Positions 1 to 5,506 of a stretch of DNA of 8,944 nt are shown here, piece after piece; position 1 is the stretch's first letter; the number at the start of each line of letters is the position of its first letter. Origin of the DNA: CAXXOK01 sp964497495 (GTDB lineage: Bacteria > Bacillota > Clostridia > Christensenellales > Aristaeellaceae); NCBI GenBank assembly GCA_964497495.1, contig CAZCCZ010000071.1:1-8944 (forward strand), read 5' to 3'. The notes below the pieces were generated by a model, which saw nothing but the letters and a program-made list of their open reading frames with translations, ran no database searches and was not told where the DNA came from. The position numbers and the translations under genes were made by a program.

Positions 1-252
1 GTCGCTGAAAGCCCCGGTTTCGTCCGGCACGGCGGTGGAATTGGCCGCCATGACCTCGCTAATCACCAGCCCGTCGTATACGGAAACGTCGATGCTTTTA
101 CCCGCCTCTTTGGGAAAGACGAAGTACATGGCCGCCAGCAGCGCCACGAACAACACCAGCCAGGGTGCAGCTTCAGCCGCGCGGCTTTTGTGCTTCCTGG
201 GCGCGTAGCTCTTGGTAGGTCTGTGTTTTTGCTGCGGCGCGTTCTGCTGCAT
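1..252 (-). CDS. Membrane-anchored lamin-tail-domain (LTD) protein, N-terminal part
   Basis: Only the first 84 codons are present; the gene runs off the left edge. The ATG at 252-250 is preceded by a GGGGGG-A-A purine-rich ribosome binding site about 8 bases upstream. The first 29 residues are polar, rich in Gln, Pro, Lys and Arg. Residues 30-47 (APWLVLFVALLAAMYFVF) form one membrane segment, and the basic side before it predicts a cytoplasmic N terminus and an outside C terminus. From residue 63 the sequence LVISEVMAANSTAVPDETG followed by AFSD matches the start of a lamin-tail domain (family pattern: ISEvmasN, then DEdGeysDW). In Clostridia this domain often sits on surface proteins, sometimes joined to a CotH kinase domain; whether CotH follows cannot be seen here. 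It has its own promoter and is separated from pyrG by a terminator. Gene boundaries are clear, domain name likely, function unknown. Confidence 0.82.
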   Translation of the reverse strand, partial: MQQNAPQQKHRPTKSYAPRKHKSRAAEAAPWLVLFVALLAAMYFVFPKEAGKSIDVSVYDGLVISEVMAANSTAVPDETGAFSD

Positions 253-299
253 GCCTGCTTCCCCCCTTTCGGTACCAAATCGGTTGAAACCTTCAAGAA

Positions 300-327
300 A
301 TTATAACACAACCGGTCCCGGAAACAA
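300..327 (-). promoter_or_regulatory. Sigma-A promoter, extended -10, for the LTD gene
   Basis: On the minus strand the -10 hexamer is a perfect TATAAT (305-300) preceded by TG and one base (TGTTATAAT), an extended -10. A weak -35 TTGTTT lies at 327-322 with a 16-base spacer. The predicted start of transcription near 293 gives a leader of about 40 bases before the ATG at 252. Confidence 0.7.
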
Positions 328-393
328 ACCGGTACTTGTGGCGGAAAGCCCGGTTTCCCCCCGTGCGATTGTAAAAACAAGCTTCCGCGTAAA

Positions 394-417
394 AAAGCCC
401 CCGAAAAAGGGGGCTTT
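394..417 (-). terminator. Intrinsic terminator of pyrG
   Basis: A perfect 9-bp stem (AAAGCCCCC / GGGGGCTTT) encloses a 6-base loop. On the minus strand it is followed by more T residues, giving GGGGGCTTTTTT. It begins 24 bases after the pyrG stop codon. On the plus strand the T run is only three, so it acts mainly on minus-strand transcripts. Confidence 0.9.
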
Positions 418-440
418 CCCGGTTGACTCAGGCAACGGCC

Positions 441-2036
441 CTATGCTTTGCGCATCGCCGCGCGCACCAGCCCCGTAAACAGCGGATGCGGCCTTCCTGG
501 TCGGGATATAAACTCCGGGTGGTAGATCACCGCGGCGTAATAAGGGTGGTCCTCCATCTCGAAGGCCTCCGGGTAGCCGGTTTCTGCGCTTACGCCCACC
601 ATGCGAAGGCCCTTCATGGCCAGCGACGGCACGTACTGCGGGTCTATCTCGTACCGGTTGCAGTGGCGTTCGCGCGCCACGTCCGCGCCGTACAGCGCGC
701 GAATGATCCCGTCGGAAAGCTTCACGTCCCCGCCGCCCATGCGAGTGGCGCCCCGGCTGTCGTTCTGACAGATACGGTCCTCCGGAACGCGCGCCACGGG
801 GTGCGGCGTGTTCGGGTCTACCTCGGCGGTGTTCGCTTCCGTGAAGCCCAGCAGGCTGCGTACTGCTTCCACCAGCGCCAGTTGCATGCCGAAGCCCACG
901 GCAAGGAACGGCACCCGGTTTTCGCGCGCATACCCGGCCGCCAGGATGATGCCGTCCGCCCCGTGTTTGCCGTAACCGCCCGGCGCGACGATCGCGTCCG
1001 CCTTCCCCAGCAGGCCGTCGATGGTTTCCGGCGTTACTTTTTCACTGTCTACCATCGTCACCGCTACGCGCACGTTCTCCGCAAGCCCGGCGTGCCGCAG
1101 CGCCTCCCGCACGGAAAGGTAAGCGTCCGGAACGACCACGTACTTGCCGACCAGCGCCACGTGCAGCGTGCGCGTCATGGCGCGGAAACGCCTGGTCATC
1201 GCCTTCCAGTCTTCCAGGTCCGCGGGGCGGTTTTCCAGCCCCAGTTCCGCGAGCACCGCCCGGGCAAGGCCTTCCTTTTCGAGCATCAGCGGCACTTCGT
1301 ACAGGTCGTCAACGTCCAGATTCTGGATCACGTTGGCGGCCTTCACGTTGCAGAATAGCGCGATCTTATCCTTGGATTCCGTCGTCATGGGCACTTCGGT
1401 GCGGCATACGATCACGTCCGGCTGCACGCCCATGGAGCGCAGCATCTTCACGCTGCTCTGCGTCGGCTTGGTTTTCAGTTCTCCCGCCATGGCCATGAAC
1501 GGCATCAGCGTTATATGAACGTAACAGCAGTCGTTCGTGTTCGGGCATTCCCAGCGCATCTGGCGGATGGCCTCCAAATATACGGAGGCCTCCATATCGC
1601 CCACCGTGCCGCCGATTTCGACGATCTGTATCTCCGCGCCCGCGTTTTGGGCGGCCTCGCGGATGCATTGCTTTATCTCGTCGGCCACGTGCGGGATCGC
1701 CTGCACGGTGCGCCCGTGAAACTCGCCGCGCAGTTCCCGCTCGATCAGCCTTCGGTGGATCCTGCCTGTGGTGGAGCTTGCGTCCCCGGTCAGCGAAACG
1801 TCCACGAAGCGCTCGAAATGGCCGAGGTCGAGGTCGCACGCGGTCCCGTCTTCGGTGATGAACGCTTCGCCGTGTTCCAGCGGGCTTAAAAAGCCGGTCT
1901 CTACGTTATAAAACAGATCCAGCTTTTGCATGCTTACGCGATATCCGCGCGCCTTGAGCAGCCTGCCCAGGGAAGCCGCCGTGATGCCCTTGCCAAGCGA
2001 GGAGACCACGCCGCCCGTAATGAACACATACTTCAT
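441..2036 (-). CDS. pyrG: CTP synthase (PyrG family), glutaminase nucleophile missing
   Basis: PyrG makes CTP from UTP, ATP and ammonia released from glutamine, in the cytoplasm. This 531-residue protein is full length for the family. Synthetase domain (about 1-265): P-loop GGVVSSLGKG (8-17), DLDLGHFERF (68-77), VEIGGTVGD (139-147) and KTKPTQ (188-193) are present. Amidotransferase domain (about 290-531): PGGYGKHG, GMQLALVE, RYEID and YHPEF are present, so the His506 and Glu508 counterparts of the triad remain. The nucleophile position is lost: family FLGICLGMQ reads FLAVGFGMQ here, with Gly381 (GGC, bases 896-894) for Cys. The family motif KLDPYINVDPGT reads KLDLFYNVETGF (38-49). The start at 2036 is chosen because AAAGGAG lies 8 bases upstream; the longer ATG at 2069 lies at or before the predicted transcription start. 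The gene is monocistronic. Glutamine-dependent activity is doubtful; it could be an ammonia-only enzyme or a repurposed paralogue. Confidence 0.93.
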   Translation of the reverse strand: MKYVFITGGVVSSLGKGITAASLGRLLKARGYRVSMQKLDLFYNVETGFLSPLEHGEAFITEDGTACDLDLGHFERFVDVSLTGDASSTTGRIHRRLIERELRGEFHGRTVQAIPHVADEIKQCIREAAQNAGAEIQIVEIGGTVGDMEASVYLEAIRQMRWECPNTNDCCYVHITLMPFMAMAGELKTKPTQSSVKMLRSMGVQPDVIVCRTEVPMTTESKDKIALFCNVKAANVIQNLDVDDLYEVPLMLEKEGLARAVLAELGLENRPADLEDWKAMTRRFRAMTRTLHVALVGKYVVVPDAYLSVREALRHAGLAENVRVAVTMVDSEKVTPETIDGLLGKADAIVAPGGYGKHGADGIILAAGYARENRVPFLAVGFGMQLALVEAVRSLLGFTEANTAEVDPNTPHPVARVPEDRICQNDSRGATRMGGGDVKLSDGIIRALYGADVARERHCNRYEIDPQYVPSLAMKGLRMVGVSAETGYPEAFEMEDHPYYAAVIYHPEFISRPGRPHPLFTGLVRAAMRKA

Positions 2037-2071
2037 GCCCGCCGCTCCTTTGCTGTTTTTCGATACCATAG

Positions 2072-2100
2072 ATTGTAGAGCGAACGGGCTTTCTTGTCAA
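2072..2100 (-). promoter_or_regulatory. Strong sigma-A promoter of pyrG
   Basis: On the minus strand a consensus TTGACA (2100-2095) is followed by a 17-base spacer and TACAAT (2077-2072). Transcription should start near 2065, leaving a leader of roughly 30 bases. The -35 box overlaps the stop codon of the upstream MBL-fold gene (2099-2097). The leader shows neither a GGG-starting initial run nor an attenuator hairpin, so the CTP-sensed reiterative-transcription control known for Bacillus pyrG is not visible. Confidence 0.88.
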
Positions 2101-2753
2101 GATGTTGGGCCGGTTTGAATTTCCATCAGGATCACCGGCGGGCGCTCGCCGATATCGCCTTTCGTAAGCCGCACCAGCGGCATGGGCGCGGGATCGGCCT
2201 TCATGAGATCAAGGAAAGGTTTCTCCGTCTGTATGGTCATCTCCGCATTGTAGCGCGTACGGTAATGCATGGGAATGGTTATGCGCGGGCGCAGGATGCG
2301 CACGTTTTCCGCCGCGGCGGCCGCGTCCGTGGTATACGTTCCGCCCACGGGGAGCATCAGCACGTCCGGCGTGCCGACGGCGTGCCGCTGCCGGTCGCCG
2401 ACCACGTGCCCGATATCCCCCATATGAACGAGCTTCAGCCCTTCCGCTTCGATAACGAAAATCAGGTTGTCGCCCCGTCTGGCGCCGTTGCGGTCGTCGT
2501 GCTTGCTGGGCACGCCGGTGATGATGAGCCCCGTGGCGGGCGCGTGCACGCCCGGTTCGTCGATGATTGTGGGATTGCCCACCACCATGGCGATGGAATC
2601 GTGGTCGAAATGATGGTGGCTGATGGTCACGACGTTGGCGCTAAGCCGCGTGCGCGGATAATCGTAAAAATCCCCATAGGGGTCGGTCAGGATGACGAGC
2701 CCGTTCTCCAGCGTGATGGTAAACAGGGAATGGCCGTAATAGCGCAGGATCAT
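2097..2753 (-). CDS. MBL-fold metal-dependent hydrolase
   Basis: This 218-residue protein is a compact single-domain metallo-beta-lactamase-fold hydrolase of the kind opening with M-x-[IL]-R-Y-x-G-H-S. Visible pieces, in order: RYYGHSLFTI at the N terminus; LTDPYGDF (22-29); the metal motif SHHHFDHD (45-52), giving HxHxDH; GVPSKHDDRNGARRG (80-94), typical of this subfamily; LVHMGDIGH (108-116), with a further His and Asp ligand; PVGGTYTTDAAAA (135-147); and IPMHYRT (160-166), the last His. Ligands for two metal ions therefore look complete. No signal peptide is seen, so it is cytoplasmic. The start at 2753 has GGAGGAGG 7 bases upstream and overlaps the stop of the preceding gene (ATGA), so translation is coupled. 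The substrate is unknown for this family. Confidence 0.93.
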   Translation of the reverse strand: MILRYYGHSLFTITLENGLVILTDPYGDFYDYPRTRLSANVVTISHHHFDHDSIAMVVGNPTIIDEPGVHAPATGLIITGVPSKHDDRNGARRGDNLIFVIEAEGLKLVHMGDIGHVVGDRQRHAVGTPDVLMLPVGGTYTTDAAAAAENVRILRPRITIPMHYRTRYNAEMTIQTEKPFLDLMKADPAPMPLVRLTKGDIGERPPVILMEIQTGPTS

Positions 2754-3277
2754 GAAGTTTCCTCCTCCCCGGCTTCCAGCAGGCGGTGCGCCAGCAACCC
2801 GGCGGCCGCGTGCGGAAGCGACAGGTGTTTCCCAAGCCTTTTCGCGCTGTCCGCCAGCAGCCGCGGAGCAAGCGCTCTCAGTTCCGAAAGGCGCGCGTAC
2901 CGTTTCAGCACGGCCCGCAGCGGTTCCGCCGGCTGCTCCGCCCACGGGGCGGGATGCGCCAGCCAAAGCCGCATCAGGGCATAAACGTCCAAATCGCGGT
3001 CGTCTTTCGGGAACGGCGCGGGCAGGACATTCTGATAATCCGTGATAAGCCGCCTGTACCGCTCGGGAGAAAGGTCGATCTTCCACAAGTCGCGGTTCGT
3101 ACGGGAACAGACGAAGCCGTTTACGGAAAGTTTTCGTTCCAAAGCTTCCAGCGTGTCCTCCGGCAACCGCGCGGGCGCATCGCAGACGAACAGGGCGTCG
3201 TCTCCCCTCGCCCGTTTCAGAAAGCAGCCCCCGCCGCCCAGCAGCGCGGAAAGCTCCTCCTGCGGCAGAGGGTCCAT
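2750..3277 (-). CDS. Hypothetical protein, 175 aa
   Basis: I do not recognise this family. The protein has no signal peptide or membrane segment. The N-terminal part (1-80) starts MDPLPQEELSALLGGGGCFL and looks mixed alpha/beta, with two Cys near the front (18 and 32) and one at 57. The second half (about 80-170) is Leu/Ala/Arg-rich and probably helical. It is accepted as a gene because it starts in a TGATG overlap with the DUF1934 stop, has AAGGA about 6 bases before its ATG, and ends in an ATGA overlap with the MBL-fold gene. That double coupling suggests the three products are made together and may be functionally linked. No function can be assigned. Confidence 0.85.
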   Translation of the reverse strand: MDPLPQEELSALLGGGGCFLKRARGDDALFVCDAPARLPEDTLEALERKLSVNGFVCSRTNRDLWKIDLSPERYRRLITDYQNVLPAPFPKDDRDLDVYALMRLWLAHPAPWAEQPAEPLRAVLKRYARLSELRALAPRLLADSAKRLGKHLSLPHAAAGLLAHRLLEAGEEETS

Positions 3278-3714
3278 CAGGCTTCCTTCTTTCGCATCCA
3301 GTGCAGCTTCATATCGTGCACGGCGGCGTACTGGCCGCCCAGATCCAACTGGTATTGTAAAGACAGTTCCCCGCCGCCGTCGGCGCGGGTCACGGACGCA
3401 CGCGTGCAGAACAGCGCCAGGTCCATTTCCCCGTAGGGCGTGCGGTATCGGCTTTCGTACCGACGGCCCTTGCGGAACACCATATTCGCGTCGATGGCGC
3501 CGCGGCGGGACATCGTGATAACGTCGCCGCGCACCGTAAGCTCAATTTTCTGCGGGGGTTCCTGCTCGTCCAGGCTTTCCTCATAACGGATCACGGTCTC
3601 GTCCGCGCGCTCGAACAGTTCTCCGGTGGTGATCAGCCGAAGGGTGTCCTCGCCTTCCGCGGAGGATTGCGCGTCCAACGAAATCAGGATGGGAATCCCC
3701 TTCTTGGCAGCCAT
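3277..3714 (-). CDS. DUF1934 (YwiB-like) beta-barrel protein
   Basis: The 145-residue length suits the DUF1934 family, small calycin-like beta-barrel proteins of Firmicutes (Bacillus YwiB). Conserved blocks are visible in order: ITTGELFERADETVIRYEES (28-47), a TVRGDVITMSRRG strand pair (60-72), MVFRKGRRYES (78-88), YRTPYGEMDL (90-99) and GGGELSLQYQLDL (113-125). The molecular role is unknown. The start at 3714 is preferred over an ATG 57 bases upstream because GGGAGG lies 6 bases before it and the upstream extension has no family counterpart. It is the first gene of a three-gene coupled unit and is divergent from ispE. In other Firmicutes this family often precedes argS; here it precedes an unrecognised gene instead. 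Confidence 0.92.
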   Translation of the reverse strand: MAAKKGIPILISLDAQSSAEGEDTLRLITTGELFERADETVIRYEESLDEQEPPQKIELTVRGDVITMSRRGAIDANMVFRKGRRYESRYRTPYGEMDLALFCTRASVTRADGGGELSLQYQLDLGGQYAAVHDMKLHWMRKKEA

Positions 3715-3750
3715 GTCCGCCTCCCTATTCCACGAGAACGGAAACCCTGT

Positions 3751-3756
3751 TATAAT
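3751..3756 (+). promoter_or_regulatory. Extended -10 promoter of ispE
   Basis: A perfect TATAAT preceded by TG plus one base (TGTTATAAT) forms an extended -10, the same nonamer seen at the LTD promoter. A -35 box is hardly present (TTCCAC at 3728-3733). Transcription would start near 3763, about 25 bases before the ATG at 3788. Confidence 0.68.
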
Positions 3757-3787
3757 AGCAATATAGCACAAGAAGGAGTTGTATGCA

Positions 3788-4699
3788 ATGCCGAGGCTGC
3801 TGGCCCGCGGGAAGGTGAACTGGTCGCTGGATATTCTGGCGAAGCGGGCGGACGGTTATCACGAGATGGATATGCTGATGAGCGGCGTGGATCTGGCCGA
3901 CGAGCTGGCTGTGGAAGCGGCGGACGATCTTTCCCTGGCCGTGACCTACGGCGGCATTTCCTACGGTGAGGACAACCTCGTTCTGAAAGCCGCGCGCGCG
4001 CTTCAAACCGCTTCCGGATGCCGGAAAGGCGCGCGCTTTACGCTTACCAAGCGCCTGCCCGTGGGCGCGGGCATGGGCGGCGGCAGCGCGGATGCGGCTG
4101 CCGCGCTGCTCGGCCTGAACCTGCTGTGGAAAACGGCGCTTCCGGCGGAAGCGCTTGCCGAAGTCGGTCTTTCCGTCGGGGCGGACGTTCCCTTTCTGCT
4201 GACGGGCGGTTTCGCCCGCGTGGGCGGAATCGGCGAGATCATACTGCCTTTCAAGGCGCCGCCGCCCATTCCGCTGGTCATCGTGCAGCCCTGCGGTCCG
4301 CTGGGCACGCGTGCGGTTTTCTCCGCCTTCGACGCGCTTGAACGGGCCGACCATCCCCGTACGGACGACGCGCTGGAAGCGTTGCGGGCGGGCGACCTGT
4401 CCGCGTTCGCGTCCCATGCACGCAACGTGCTGCAGCCGGTGTCCGAGGCCGCCTGCCCGCCGATTGCCGACGCCGTGGCGGCTCTTTCCGCCTGCGGCGC
4501 GGCTTACGCCGCGATGACGGGCAGCGGCTCCGCCGTGTTCGGCGCGTTCGAAAGCTCCCGGCTGGCCGAAACCGCCTTCCGCACGCTGCGGAAACGGTGG
4601 CGCAGGTGCTGGCTAACGCAGACGACGCGAGAAAGCCGGGACAATGACGAAGGGATATCCGATTACGATTTGCCTGCGTTCTGTCAATTATTATGGTGA
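3788..4699 (+). CDS. ispE: 4-diphosphocytidyl-2-C-methyl-D-erythritol kinase
   Basis: IspE phosphorylates CDP-methylerythritol with ATP, the fourth step of the MEP isoprenoid pathway; it belongs to the GHMP kinases and is cytosolic. The 303-residue product shows the N-terminal ARGKVNWSLDILAKRADGYH (6-25) with the substrate-site Lys9, the ATP loop LPVGAGMGGGSADAAAA (90-106), GADVPFLLTGGFARVGGIGE (131-150) with the catalytic-base Asp133, and the third GHMP motif AAMTGSGSAVFGAF (241-254). The start at 3788 is chosen because AAGGAG (3773-3778) lies 9 bases upstream; an in-frame TTG at 3779 touches the ribosome binding site and an ATG at 3783 is out of frame. The family-like end LRKRWRRCWLTQTT stops near residue 280, and about 23 unusual residues follow before the stop. 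That tail may come from loss of the original stop or a frameshift near 4635. Confidence 0.95.
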   Translation: MPRLLARGKVNWSLDILAKRADGYHEMDMLMSGVDLADELAVEAADDLSLAVTYGGISYGEDNLVLKAARALQTASGCRKGARFTLTKRLPVGAGMGGGSADAAAALLGLNLLWKTALPAEALAEVGLSVGADVPFLLTGGFARVGGIGEIILPFKAPPPIPLVIVQPCGPLGTRAVFSAFDALERADHPRTDDALEALRAGDLSAFASHARNVLQPVSEAACPPIADAVAALSACGAAYAAMTGSGSAVFGAFESSRLAETAFRTLRKRWRRCWLTQTTRESRDNDEGISDYDLPAFCQLLW

Positions 4700-5006
4700 A
4701 CGGCAAACCGGAACGGGCATCGTTTCAGTCGGATTATTTTTTTCAAAACGCCGGAAGCGGATTCAAACGGCCCGTGTGAATGATGATAAAAGCGCCGCTG
4801 GCCCGAACCGTGAAACCAAAGCGTCCCCGCCGGGACGGCTCCCGAATCGTCATCAAGCGACGACGCGGATACTATCGCGTCAGGTTTACGGGAACAAGTT
4901 CCGCGTCTTTTTCCCTTCCCAACCCGTTGCCGCCGGAATTACGCATCGTCTGAATTCGAAGTATCACAACCAACGTTTTGGTTTGGCCCCGTAAATAGCC
5001 GTATTC
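4700..5006. other. Stretch without a convincing gene, between ispE and its terminator
   Basis: About 300 bases follow the ispE stop. Two plus-strand reading frames are open but unconvincing. One is 4644-4994 (116 aa), whose ATG overlaps the ispE tail and lacks a clear ribosome binding site. The other is 4780-4953 (57 aa, very basic, containing RIVIKRRRGYYRVRF), also without a ribosome binding site. Three small perfect inverted repeats are present: CGTCCC/GGGACG (4822-4837), GACGCG/CGCGTC (4862-4881) and AACCAA/TTGGTT (4968-4983). It could be a long 3' untranslated region, a decayed gene or a small RNA. I cannot decide. Confidence 0.4.
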
Positions 5007-5042
5007 AAAATACCGCGTTGTTATCGACACGCGGTATTTTTT
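5007..5042 (+). terminator. Terminator between ispE and the convergent DUF6485 gene
   Basis: A 12-bp perfect stem (AAAATACCGCGT, 5007-5018, with ACGCGGTATTTT, 5029-5040) carries a 10-base loop and is followed by T residues on the plus strand (GGTATTTTTT). The minus strand reads GGTATTTT before G, so it could also stop the DUF6485 transcript, whose stop codon lies 46 bases away. Confidence 0.82.
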
Positions 5043-5086
5043 ATGTTTTAATAACTGAAAACCGCAGTCTTCGGCTAGCCTGCCGA

Positions 5087-5310
5087 TCAGTGGGTTTCCT
5101 TTAAGGGAACGCCGATGTTTTGAATAAAAAACTCAACGTCCCTGTTCCCCGTTTTCTCCGCTTCCTCCGTGAAAAAGCAGCCCGGCACCCCGCCTTTGGT
5201 GCGGTGGAACAGCACGCACGAACAGCATTTCCCCCATTTGTCGCAATTTGTAAACGTACACTGCAATGGCTCTCGTGCCCCAGGTTGTTGGAACGTTCGC
5301 AAGAAGACAT
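5087..5310 (-). pseudogene. DUF6485-like cysteine-rich small protein, frameshifted
   Basis: The reading frame from the ATG at 5310 encodes MSSCERSNNLGHESHC and then leaves the family pattern. A frame shifted by one base continues with CTFTNCDKWGKCCSC, VLFHRTKGGVPGCFFTEEAE and about 22 more residues to the stop at 5087. Joined with one added base at 5261-5262 they give a 74-residue protein with C-x-C-T-x3-C-x5-C-C-x-C, then YH-like FHR, PGCFF and an EKT segment, which is how I remember the DUF6485 family of Clostridia. Cys clusters suggest metal binding; the function is unknown. GGGAGG lies 8 bases before the ATG and a good promoter is present, so the gene start looks functional. A recent one-base deletion or a sequencing error explains this best; no slippery heptamer is visible. 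The family name is from memory; the frameshift is read directly. Confidence 0.75.
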
Positions 5311-5338
5311 CGGCGTTTCCTCCCATACGGCCAGCAGT

Positions 5339-5355
5339 AGCGACCAACGGTCGCT
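5339..5355. repeat. Perfect inverted repeat in the DUF6485 leader
   Basis: AGCGACC / GGTCGCT, 7 bp with a 3-base centre, lies 12 bases downstream of the -10 box, about 5-21 bases into the predicted transcript, and well before the ribosome binding site. It could be a repressor operator or a 5' stem-loop that stabilises the mRNA. It is not a terminator because no T run follows. Confidence 0.5.
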
Positions 5356-5366
5356 CTATCTTCTTC

Positions 5367-5394
5367 ATCATATCACAAGAAAAAGCGAATGCAA
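5367..5394 (-). promoter_or_regulatory. Sigma-A promoter of the DUF6485-like gene
   Basis: On the minus strand TTGCAT (5394-5389), a 16-base spacer and TATGAT (5372-5367) form a promoter; TG plus one base before the -10 (TGATATGAT) strengthens it. Transcription should start near 5360, giving a leader of about 50 bases. The -35 box sits one base from the opp terminator stem. Confidence 0.7.
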
Positions 5395-5395
5395 T

Positions 5396-5431
5396 AAAAC
5401 CGTCCTCCCAGTGCCGAGGAGAACGGTTTTT
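5396..5431 (-). terminator. Terminator of the opp operon
   Basis: A 13-bp stem with one G-T wobble (5396-5408 with 5418-5430) and a 9-base loop follows the oppF stop by about 76 bases. On the minus strand it ends in CGGTTTTATT. On the plus strand it ends in CGGTTTTTAT, so the element is bidirectional in form. Confidence 0.82.
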
Positions 5432-5506
5432 ATCTGGATGTTGCGCCGAACGATCGTTTGAATTTCCGGGCCCGGTGCGTTTGCGCACGTTTTTTCACGT
5501 CGCGGT

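Noticed and set aside
63..380. Minus-strand 105-codon frame across the LTD gene start
   Set aside because: It overlaps the LTD gene in another frame, contains the promoter and terminator region, and has no recognisable domain.
423..1358. Long plus-strand frame (311 codons) opposite pyrG
   Set aside because: It is antisense to a clear PyrG, rich in His, Arg and Val as expected for a GC-rich shadow frame, and has no ribosome binding site or family resemblance.
2037..2069. Longer pyrG start at 2069
   Set aside because: It lies at or before the predicted transcription start and has no ribosome binding site; the ATG at 2036 has AAAGGAG and matches the usual family N terminus.
3715..3771. Longer DUF1934 start at 3771
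   Set aside because: It would extend into the ispE promoter and leader, lacks a ribosome binding site, and adds residues with no family counterpart.
3715..3787. Minus-strand promoter for the DUF1934 unit in the ispE intergenic region
   Set aside because: AT-rich candidates (TATTAT, TATAAC) exist, but no -35 lies at a proper distance, so none is called although one is expected here.
5255..5270. Programmed -1 frameshifting in the DUF6485-like gene
   Set aside because: No X-XXY-YYZ slippery heptamer and no obvious downstream stimulatory structure; a one-base deletion or read error is simpler.
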